64,000 nucleotides of DNA, taken from positions 76,278,186 to 76,342,185 of the forward strand of contig CM056743.1 in assembly GCA_029851415.1 (NCBI GenBank). The letters run 5' to 3'. How positions within the stretch are numbered: the stretch's first letter is position 1; each line of letters begins with the position of its first letter. The stretch is from Eretmocerus hayati. Lineage: Eukaryota > Arthropoda > Insecta > Hymenoptera > Aphelinidae. Shown one piece after another: positions 9,240-18,900 of this stretch. A program made the translations under genes and the position numbers. The notes below the pieces were generated by a model. The model searched no databases. It was not told the origin of the DNA and saw only the letters and a program-made list of their open reading frames with translations.

Positions 9240-10130
9240 TTTATGCGGTGTCGTCCACGTGGCGTTAATGACTGAGGTAATTAATTTACTCAGCTATTAA
9301 TGACATGATCTGTAGATTGTCGGTAATGAGCAAGCTCGTAAAAGTGCATGGTGGCGACATCTCTTGATTGTGGTCAGTGTTACGTCGAATTGATATATTC
9401 GGATGCTAGTGAAGTGATTTGTAGATTGCCGGTAATAAGTAAACTCGCAAAAAGTACCTGGGGGCGCCATCTCTTGGTTGCAGTCTGTACTACATGTGTT
9501 GTGCAAGTGGCGCGAAGATTCAAATGCATATGATCCATTGAACGTTGAAACGTCGCCTGGTGCTTCCATGTGTTTATGACACTCGTATATGTGGGTTCAA
9601 ATCGGTGTATATTCGTCATAAATTTGCAAAACATTAAATCATGCAACAGTAGACATACGATGTGATTTACATATGTAATAAATCGACTTATTCTCTATTT
9701 TGCCGTGATTCAATTGGCGCTGATGAATTGGAATAATCGAAAATCTAAAGTTATTCTAATTTCTCTGATTCAACACTGTGATGAACTAGTCTCATATACA
9801 TATATTGTTAGATTAGTTAAGCCTTATCATTAATACTAACATCGTGTGACTCTGGTAAATGTCCGAGTAGTTCTCCATAAGTAAGGGGATTTGCCCTATG
9901 CCGTTTCATAGATAATTCAGTATAGTTATTTCGTAATTGGTTCAAAGGATGTTAGCCAGACCATATACAGAAACAGTCAACATTCGAGCTATGCATGCAG
10001 GTTTGAAGAAGGTTTCGAGCTACGAAGGAATTTGGCTGACGGTGCATCAGAAATGTGACTCTCCCATGTTTTGTATAGTTCTAAGTCTGTTGGCCAGGAT
10101 TGTGTCTGTACTGTCGATCCGTCTACGTTG
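9240..10130. other. Divergent intergenic region with a 109-bp duplication
   Basis: This lies between the 493-aa ORF (minus) and gene A (plus). Two diverged copies of a roughly 109-bp unit start at 9307 and 9416 (GAT(C/T)TGTAGATTG(T/C)CGGTAAT, then CATCTCTTG(A/G)TTG). No other structure was recognised; the short frames at 9297-9646 and 9937-10100 show no coding signature. Confidence 0.6.
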
Positions 10131-10135
10131 TCAGT
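10131..10135 (+). promoter_or_regulatory. TCAGT initiator of gene A
   Basis: TGTCAGTGTAGTTTCG here matches TGTCAGTGCAGTGTCG in front of gene B (22228-22243), with the arthropod TCAGT initiator at its centre. The predicted start is A10133, giving a 111-nt 5' UTR. No TATA box is placed correctly in either copy. The evidence is conservation between the two paralogues. Confidence 0.55.
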
Positions 10136-10243
10136 GTAGTTTCGAAGATCGATTTGGTGCTGTGTTTTATAATCATTCGTTGGTTTCGGACTACTTTCTT
10201 AAAAGAAAAAAAAAATTCAGCTACAAAAATTTGGTTAAAATCA

Positions 10244-10914
10244 ATGGAGAATCAATTTCATATGGCTCCACGTCCGGGATACAGCTGGGTCAACGTAAGT
10301 TATATTATTTTTATTTTGGTTTCAATTATTGTTGCCAAATACACTATTGTGACATACGGATGCCGGGATTGCAGTTCGAAGATTGGCGGGCTCTCCGCAG
10401 ACATCGGGCGGCGAATAAAACCCGCATCGACCGAGGGCTATGGCCGGCTGCCCTACATCCGCAAGTTGCTCCGCCGCTCTTATTCGCGAGTTTGCGTGAG
10501 TAACCTCCGTTGTTTTGTGAGTTATCGCAGAATGTGGGCCTCAAGGGATATTCATTATTATTATTATTATTATTTTTTCGTTTTTAGTTTGATAATTGGG
10601 CTTCCGAAAGAGTTTTACGTCGCGTGGACCGGCTGTATAATGAGAAGTTCAATCAAGGCATATTGGACGTATCAGTTGAAGAAGAAACACACTATTACGG
10701 TCTCCGGCGATTGTTTTACCATGAAAAAATTGAATTCCGGGGACGAAATGAACGGTTTTTGGCGGATGTGTGGAATGATGCTGCACGAAGGGTTAGTGAC
10801 GGACGAACCCTTCCAATTTTCCCCGAAATTGCTTTAGATGACCTAGATGTGAACGGACATTTGGTTGTGCTTGCTTTCCTCTCTTTAGAAGTGTTATTGG
10901 AAGACTATTGGTAA
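10244..10914 (+). CDS. Gene A: small three-exon protein of an unrecognised family
   Basis: Exon 1 is 10244-10294 (17 codons, ending YSWVN before GTAAGT). Exon 2 runs from 10375 or 10382 to 10495, ending YSRVC before GTGAGT. Exon 3 is 10588-10914 (108 codons), after TTTTTAG. Introns are 80 and 92 nt, both phase 0. Exon 3 has FDNWASERVLRRVDRL, GLRRLF and DLDVNGH, matching gene B. Exon 2 from the first acceptor is 121 nt against 120 in gene B: its start resembles gene B in one frame and its end in another, which suggests a one-base insertion. Using the AG at 10380-10381 instead gives an open frame of about 163 aa. No signal peptide or membrane segment. Function unknown; basic WxxxRxxR-type segments open exons 2 and 3. 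Intron 2 contains a TTA microsatellite. Confidence 0.6.
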
Positions 10915-10942
10915 ATTGAAATATGATTGAAGAAAATTTCAC

Positions 10943-10948
10943 AATAAA
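10943..10948 (+). terminator. Polyadenylation signal AATAAA after gene A
   Basis: AATAAA lies 29 nt past the gene A stop codon. Gene B has the same signal 10 nt past its stop. The matching position supports a polyadenylated mRNA for both. Confidence 0.6.
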
Positions 10949-11164
10949 TTCTCTTTTTCCTTAATTTTTGTTTTGAATAATTTGTAGTATTATCAAAATG
11001 AAATTTCGTATACGGCGTTGATTGTGTTACTGGAGACCTGAATATTTGAAACTCCTAGAGTAGCCTTTTTCTAAATTTCAAAACTAGAACCATTAGTATG
11101 TCTGGAAAAATTTTCGGTGAGTTCCAATGCATCTACGTGATTTTATCTAATTTGATTTTTTCGC

Positions 11165-11393
11165 AGCGTGACGTCTTACCACAGGGTGCTATTCTGTCGC
11201 AACGTGACATTTTGTCGCAGCGTGACATTTTTCGCAGCGTGATATTTTGTCGCGGCGTGACATCTTGTCGTGGCGTGACATTTTGTCGCAGCGTGACATT
11301 TTGTCGCAGCGTGACATGTTGTCGCGGCGTGACATTTTGTCGCGGCGTGACATTTTGTCGCAACGTGACATCTGTCGCAGCGTTCAATGTTAT
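11165..11393. repeat. 18-bp tandem array of CGTGACATTTTGTCGC(A/G)(A/G/C)
   Basis: About 13-14 units of 17-18 bp, with the core CGTGACATTTTGTCGC repeated exactly several times and variants at both ends. Each junction forms a near-dyad TGTCGCNGCGTGACA. The array lies 220 bp past the gene A poly(A) signal. The frames that run through it on both strands are a consequence of the period being a multiple of three and are not genes. Confidence 0.95.
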
Positions 11394-12265
11394 TCGTTTG
11401 AAGCATTGGGCCTCCTATGAGCTTTGATTCCTATTTTCTTGGTGTATGGGAATCCAGTTATTCGGTATTATAATATTAAGAGACAAGTCGGTTCATTTTC
11501 CCCCACGGAATCCCTATATCAGGCTTGCCAACATAAAATCAAAATCAGTGTTGCCAACTTGAGTGTACGAAAAGTCCCTAGCTCGGCTCAAATGTCCCTA
11601 GATTTTCGCGATCTATAGAATATTTTATCGCATGTATTAAAACGTTGGTATTACATATTCGATTTGCTCCTTACACTTGCCGTGAATATGGTCGCTGATC
11701 GGTCTCACAGAGCCCTTTCGAACACAGCCCAAGCTTCCGTATCCGTTAGCGAAGGTCGGGAGCAATCGATTTTAAAAATTCTGTTTAATTTTCGTATATT
11801 ATGACATGCAGGGAGCGATTTTAAGGCATTTTTTAATGTTTTTTTTTAAGAGTTCGAGACATCGTCATTGTCAGCATCGAAGGTAGCTGGGTAACTTTTC
11901 AAGGTTAACGCGGCCGCCTTACTTTCAGATGTGACATAATTCGGATGTTCGAGTTTATTCGATTATTATTATCATTCATATTTATTATTGTTTTGTATTC
12001 GAGTTTATTCGATTATTATTATCATTCATATTTATTATTGTTTTGTATTATTCGAGATGGGACAGACATTCTTTCAAAAAATTGATATCTGTGGTTTTCG
12101 AAGGAAGATTTAGTGATATCGAACAATTGTTCCAAATTCAACTGGTCTCCGAAGAAAGATTTTGTGTCAAATAATTGTACTAAATTTTCAAAATCATTGC
12201 GATTGGAGGAATGTTGATCCATCATCTGTGAATGTTTAGTGTGGTTTGGACAGTGTTCAAGTGGA
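11394..12265. other. AT-rich intergenic DNA with a perfect 50-bp duplication
   Basis: No gene seen. An exact 50-bp tandem copy lies at 11950-11999 and 12000-12049 (CGAGTTTATTCGATTATTAT at the start of each). Identity over the full 50 bp implies a recent duplication or an assembly artefact. Confidence 0.85.
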
Positions 12266-12416
12266 TATGTAACTCTTCATCTCATAAGTTGAAGGAGACA
12301 TGATCAGATGAGACTGAAACGTCTTTCTGGTTTACCAGTGTCGGGCCAGAGCGATGCTCAGATCAGAGGAAATCCAGCAACTCACTTCTGAAGAGTGGCG
12401 TTAGTGTGATGTGTTG
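12266..12416 (+). repeat. Dispersed structured repeat, copy 1 (short)
   Basis: Core GAAGGAGACATGATCAGATG, then CTGGTTTACCAG, GAGCGATGCTC and GAGGAAATCCAGCAAC, ending GTGGCGTTAGTGT. This copy lacks the downstream part seen in copies 2, 3 and 5. The family is not one I recognise. Confidence 0.85.
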
Positions 12417-13190
12417 AATTTCTGTATAGAATGATCGATGTAGATGATGGATCATTTCAATTCATGGAATTTGCGTGGAATGACTTCGAGGGATAGGAAT
12501 TTGATTTTGAAAACTAATTGTTAAATAATTTACTGAAATAAATCATTCCATCTTTCATTGTTTAAAGATTGTAAATTTCCTCTCAATGTTGAGTGTATCA
12601 GCCTAGATTTTTATTCAATTTGAATTGAATGTGTATTTGGAGTTTGAAAATCGTCAGAAATCGAATGTCATGCCCTCTCGAATATACATTACTCAATCAG
12701 TGAAGTGAATTTACGAGGGGCGATGGGTTGGTGAATTTTGCTAATGGAAACATAATTTTATCTCATCGCTGATGTTCTTTAAATTTTCGACGTTAATTGA
12801 AATTGGCTTTCAATAAGTTTGAGATTGTTATAATGATTCTTGTGAATGAATTCTCTATAACTTGATACATGAAGTCGTTCCGGAAGAGCTTGAATGATGT
12901 TCTGTGACACTTAATTATTCGTGAATATTCAGAACATTTATTGAGTTTTATCCACAACAAAAGTTGTTTCTGCTTTCGGACTATGATATAGGTCGTCGAA
13001 AAATTGTATCTATGTAAAGTATTTGACTCAATGAAGCTACTTTGATACGATTGTTGTTTGTAGAAGATTATTTGAATAGTTATAAAGGCGATTATAGATA
13101 TTGATCTATCATCCCCATTATGTGTTTTTGAACTGACGTTGAATAGAAACTGGAGTGAAAAGTGGATAGTGTATTCTGTTTTGAGTGAAA
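12417..13190. other. AT-rich stretch, no gene
   Basis: Nothing coding was recognised. It probably represents the variable part of the composite repeat between copies 1 and 2; the long frame at 12793-13209 on the minus strand has no coding signature. Confidence 0.5.
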
Positions 13191-13560
13191 TTGTAGCTCT
13201 CCTCCACAAAAATTGAAGGAGACATGATCAGATGAGACTGAAACGTCTTTCTGGTTTACCAGTGTCGGGCCAGAGCGATGCTCAGATCAGAGGAAATCCA
13301 GCAACTTGCTTTTGAAGAGCGGCGTTAGTGTTTTGTTGTTTTTTCCAACATTCTTTCGAGACAAGACCTTACAATTGCGGTAGCTTGGCAACATGATTTC
13401 GTAGTCTGTCGATCTCAGAGATGAAAGTCTCGATCTCTATATGAGCCATGGCATTGTACAAAAATGTTGCAACTGGCAATGTAGGAATCGCTCTTCGGAA
13501 TGTGGATGGAGTGGTGTGATTTTGAGGAGTTTTACGAGTATGTATAAAGGGGATGAATTG
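13191..13560 (+). repeat. Dispersed structured repeat, copy 2
   Basis: Carries the same core as copy 1, followed by a T-rich run (TTTTGTTGTTTTTT, Pol III-terminator-like) and a block with GTAGCTTGGCAAC and CTGTCGATCTCAGAGATGA. That block encodes, on the minus strand at 13369-13449, a 26-aa frame beginning MAHIEIETFISEIDRLRN. Confidence 0.85.
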
Positions 13561-14745
13561 ATCTTATCATGGAATGACTTCTAAATTGAATCATGTGAAT
13601 AAAGATAAATATGGAAATATTATCATTTGAATATGGGAAATACGACTTCTTTCTCGAGTGATAGAGAAATTGATGGAAAAATTATCTATTCAATTTTTCA
13701 TCCGTCTGAAATTGAACTCGAAGAAACCTTTCGAAAATGAAGATAGTTGAAAAAATCTATCATGGTTCGTTTTATGCTATTAATTTCTTAATACTAGAGG
13801 AAATGAATGGACACGAGGAGGTGGTTGGGGACAAACCCCCAACCATGTGATTATTTTATTCAAAGAATGAGATTCTAATATTGATTCATCTTGATACAAA
13901 TAATATATATATGCTATCTTCGAATGATTTCGTTAGGGGGAGTAAATAGACACGAGGGATGGTTGAGGACATACCCTCAACCATATGATTTTCTTTATTC
14001 ATTTCTATGGCATTCAAACACTGACACATCGAGTTTACGGTTACGATAAACATCATTTACAGAGAATGGAATCGAATTGATAATATTGTAGATTTCATCT
14101 AAATATCTTCATAATCGGAAACATATCAACCCTTTTGGAATCAAATGACAACCAATTTTCCGAAATTGAAGATTTCTTATATATATCGATATAAGACACT
14201 ATAGATTCATTTTATTGTTAGAGAGAGTGAATAAATACGAATAGATGGTTGGGGACATATGTCCAACCAGCTGATTTCGTTATCGAAATATTCAGATTTA
14301 AATATTAACACATTATGTTCTGTTATAAGTTAAATGTGAAAACCTTACATACAACGGAAACCATCTAATGGTTGAACAGTGGTGGGTTTCATATCATTTC
14401 GAGAAATTTATGGTAAGTGTTGGTAATTTGGAGATCTGCTATGTTTTAGTCGATGAATTACATCTGTATTAACATAATCATTGTAGTGGGTCGGAAAGAG
14501 AAGCTTTCTCGGCCGTCGATAAAGTTTGATTACATCTGATGGAACGAATGGAAAGATTACTACATGAGTAGATGGAACTTCCAAGGACTTCTTCGATTAG
14601 ATTGAAATATATTTTTCTATTGGCGATATTTTGCTGTTTAACAAATTGTTGAAAATATCAACATACTAATTCATCATTCCTGTTTCATGATTTCCAATTC
14701 ATGTCGAGTATCAATGTGATAGTGTTTTTTGATATTGTGGAAATG
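13561..14745. repeat. Composite-repeat interior with three ~140-bp-spaced hairpins
   Basis: Hairpins lie at 13822-13845 (TGGTTGGGG / CCCCAACCA), 13959-13985 (ATGGTTGAGG / CCTCAACCAT) and about 14246-14270 (TGGTTGGGGACAT / ATGTCCAACCA). Each follows a GAGTAAATAGACACGA-like leader. The spacing is 139 and about 285 bp, so the unit is about 140 bp with one copy missing or decayed. A further relic is at 37676. No gene. Confidence 0.75.
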
Positions 14746-15070
14746 TAACTCTTCTTCGCAAAAATTGAAGGAGACATGATCAGATGAGACTGAAACGTCT
14801 TTCTGGTTTACCAGTGTCGGGCCAGAGCGATGCTCAGATCAGAGGAAATCCAGCAACTTGCTTTTGAAGAGTGGCGTTAGTGTTTTGTTGTTTTTTTCAA
14901 CATTCTTCCGAGACAAGACCCTACAATTGCGGTAGCTTGGCAACATGATTTCGTAGTCTGTCGATCTCAGAGATGATAGTCTCGATCTCTATATGAGCCA
15001 TGGCATTGTACGAAAATGTTGCAACTGGCAATGTAGGAATTGCTCTTTGGAATGTGGAAGGACTGGTGTT
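14746..15070 (+). repeat. Dispersed structured repeat, copy 3
   Basis: Nearly identical to copy 2 through the core, T-run and downstream block. The minus-strand 26-codon frame (14921-15001) differs from copy 2 at one residue (I for F). Confidence 0.85.
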
Positions 15071-15937
15071 GTTGTGAGATTCATTTGTGTGTGTATGATA
15101 GGAATACATTGATATTTTTTCATGTGAAAAGCTTTTGAAGGTATCCTAAAATTATCAAATCATCCTTGAAAGTTTCATCTAGTGAATGCATGATATGAAT
15201 GATTTTATACCTTCACGAGAAGATAGAAAAAGCTGAAGTACAATCCGAATACGTTGTTTGAAAAATTGTGATTCAATTTGTAGAATTCACATATTTTTAG
15301 CTTGAATTTCCAAGTTTTATCATCTGTTAATACAGTAGCACTCACATATGAACATTGGGTGAATTCGTCGCATTCCACTTTACTGTTTTTCCATCGTTGT
15401 TCTTCAAAATTCTTCTTAATTCTGCCACCGCGATACGTGTTTTTATCCTTCAGATCTCCAGTGTCCCTCTCCAAGATTACTCTAAATGCTTGAAATCGGC
15501 ACTGGTGTCAATTTGTCCACGGTCTACTTTCTGGTGGGTATTGGTCTGTGAATAAGATTAGATTCCATTTCAAACTTTTCTAGGAATCAAGTTTGGCTCA
15601 TTTAAAAAATGAGCAGATTCATCTGTTGTTATTTACTGAAATGTGCACCGTTATATGTAGTGCGAAACGGGGATTTGAAAAAAATACCACGGAAATGAAT
15701 GAGGGAAAGAATTTTTCTTAATTTAAACCTCTCAAATCGCGCAACGATTCAAGAGGAAATTTGTTACTGAGATTTTGTTCATTCTGGATTGCGCGGGATT
15801 ATTGAACCAGAATGAATCATCTGTATATCTTTTCTAGGCTGCGTATGATTCGAAATCATTAATCCTATGCTAATATTGTGAACTATGACTCGAATTTGAT
15901 GGTAAATTTCAAAGCTTCTCTAACTAGGATGATCAAA
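15071..15937. other. AT-rich flank of the 982-bp array, no gene
   Basis: Short overlapping frames at 15205-15555 on both strands show no coding features. Near 15660-15800 the sequence already has the style of the array's AT-rich half (CTCAAATCGCGCAACG between T/A-rich runs), so a decayed monomer may be present. Confidence 0.5.
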
Positions 15938-18900
15938 TTATGGAATTGTAGTGTCAGGAGTACTCACCCTTGCTATAATTGCTTGGCTGCCATCTTTCGA
16001 TTTCATTGTGATTCGCCTGATGGGGCAGTGCCTGTAGATTGATGCCACGTGAGCCTTATACAGCACGCTCAGCTCACCACTCCACTGCCGCTGCTTTGCT
16101 GTTGTATTCCGTTCGAGTGCCTGGGCTTCGATGTGCTCGCTAGGAGAGCACGCGAGGAACTGACGGCGCGAGAGCAAACGTGCGTCAGAGGCGCCTTTCC
16201 CCCTCCGCTCTTCTTTGCATGTGTAACTTGCTTCTCCTGGCACACGTGTGTTCGCGCGCGGAATGTATGCACGACTGCGGCAGGCAAGGGCACGCGCGAA
16301 CCGATAGACTCTCCTCTCTCTCCTTCGCTAGCGTGACTACATATGCCGCAAGTTGAGAGTTACAAAAAAACTTTCAGGAAAAATTCGATGGAAAAATCAT
16401 TTTTTATATTTTCATCCTCCTAAAATCGCGCAAGAAATATAATTTTTTTTTCTATAAATTTTTGAAGAAAAATCCATTTTTTTATCTTCATCTTCCCAAA
16501 GTCGCGCAAAAAATATAATTTTTTTCGGCAAATTCTTGATGGAGAATCAATTTTTTTATTTCCATCCTCTCGAAATCGCGCGCGCAAGAGAGTTTTTTTT
16601 TTTAATCTTCGATAGAAAATCCATTTTTTTTATTCTCATCCACTTGGAATTGCGCAGAAATTTAATTTTCGATCTCTAGAAATTTTCGTGATAAATTCAT
16701 CTTATTCCTTCTCATCTCCCCAAAATCACGCATGAGTTGAATTTTTATTTTTCCTAGCTTGGTACTTCTAGGATGAAATAAAAATCTGTAATTGTACTGA
16801 TCTAATTTCCGTTCATGGACTTCACGGACTGATTGAATTGTGTATCATTCAGATCTTCAAAGATTACGACTTAATCACTATTTCGGATTTCAAAAATGCT
16901 TCTACTCGAATGATTAGTATTCTCAACGCGCACTATTGGGTGTACTTACTTTTGCTAAAACTGCTTGACTGCCATCTTCTGATTTCACCATGATGTGTGT
17001 GATTGAAGGGATGCGTAGAGATTGGTGCTGCTTGAGTCTTGTACACCACCCGCAGCTCCCCACTCCACTGACGCTGCTCCGCTGTTGTATCCCGTTCGAG
17101 TGCCTGGGCTTCGATGTGCTCGCTAGGAGAGCACGCGAGGAACTGACGGCGCGAGAGCAAACGTGCGTCAGAGGCGCCTTTCTCCCTCCGCTCCTCTTTG
17201 CATGTGTAACTTGCTTCTCCTGGCACACGTGTGTTCGCGCGCGGAATGTATGCACGACTGCGGCAGGCAAGGGCACGCGCGAACCGATAGACTCTCCTCT
17301 CTCTCCTTCGCTAGCGTGACTACATATGCCGCAAGTTGAGAGTTACAAAAAAACTTTCAGGAAAAATTCGATGGAAAAATCATTTTTTATATTTTCATCC
17401 TCCTAAAATCGCGCAAGAAATATAATTTTTTTTTCTGTAAATTTTTGAAGAAAAATCCATTTTTTTATCTTCATCTTCCCAAAGTCGCGCAAAAAATATA
17501 ATTTTTTTCGGCAAATTCTTGATGGAGAATCAATTTTTTTATTTCCATCCTCTCGAAATCGCGCGCGCAAGAGAGTTTTTTTTTTAATCTTTTATAGAAA
17601 ATCCATTTTTTTTATTCTCATCCACTTGGAATTGCGCAGAAATTTAATTTTCGATCTCTAGAAATTTTCGTGATAAATTCATCTTATTCCTTCTCATCTC
17701 CCCAAAATCACGCATGAGTTGAATTTTTATTTTTCCTAGCTTGGTACTTCTAGGATGATATAAAAATCTGTAATTGTACTGATCTAATTTCCGTTCATGG
17801 ACTTCACGGACTGATTGAATTGTGTATCATTCAGATCTTCAAAGATTACGACTTAATCACTATTTCGGATTTCAAAAATGCTTCTACTCGAATGATTAGT
17901 ATTCTCAACGCGCACTATTGGGTGTACTTACTTTTGCTAAAACTGCTTGACTGCCATCTTCTGATTTCACCATGATGTGTGTGATTGAAGGGATGCGTAG
18001 AGATTGGTGCTGCTTGAGTCTTGTACACCACCCGCAGCTCCCCACTCCACTGACGCTGCTCCGCTGTTGTATCCCGTTCGAGTGCCTGGGCTTCGATGTG
18101 CTCGCTAGGAGAGCACGCGAGGAACTGACGGCGCGAGAGCAAACGTGCGTCAGAGGCGCCTTTCCCCCTCCGCTCCTCTTTGCATGTGTAACTTGCTTCT
18201 CCTGGCACACGTGTGTTCGCGCGCGGAATGTATGCACGACTGCGGCAGGCAAGGGCACGCGCGAACCGATAGACTCTCCTCTCTCTCCTTCGCTAGCGTG
18301 ACTACATATGCCGCAAGTTGAGAGTTACAAAAAAACTTTCAGGAAAAATTCGATGGAAAAATCATTTTTTATATTTTCATCCTCCTAAAATCGCGCAAGA
18401 AATATAATTTTTTTTTCTGTAAATTTTTGAAGAAAAATCCATTTTTTTATCTTCATCTTCCCAAAGTCGCGCAAAAAATATAATTTTTTCGGCAAATTCT
18501 TGATGGAGAATCAATTTTTCTATTTCCATCCTCTCGAAATCGCGCGCGCAAGAGAGTTTTTTTTTTCAATCTTCGATAGAAAATCCATTTTTTTATTTTC
18601 ATCCGCTCGAAATTGCACAAAAATTTAATTTTCGATCTTTAGAAATTTTTGTGATAAATTCATCTTATTCTTTTTCATCTCCCCAAAATGACGCATGAGT
18701 TGAATTTTTATTTTTCCTAGCTTGGTACTTCTAGGATGATATGAAAATCTGTAATTGTACTGATCTAATTTCCGTTCATGGACTTCACGGACTGATTGAA
18801 TTGCGTATCATTCAGATCTTCAAAGATTACGACTTAATCACTATTTCGGATTTCAAAAATGCTTCTACTCGAATGATTAGTATTCTCAACGCGCACTATT

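Noticed and set aside
10495..10530. 35-nt intron between GTGAG (10496) and ATCGCAG (10530) in gene A
   Set aside because: Too short for a metazoan intron; the 92-nt intron ending at 10587 matches the 90-nt intron of gene B.
11133..11427. Cys/Arg-rich repeat proteins on both strands of the 18-bp array
   Set aside because: An 18-bp period is a multiple of three, so all frames stay open; content is purely repetitive.
12290..12330. Hammerhead ribozyme in the dispersed repeat core (GATGAG...GAAAC...GTC)
   Set aside because: CUGANGA is CAGATGA here and there is no room for stem II between GATGAG and GAAAC; other copies lose GAAA.
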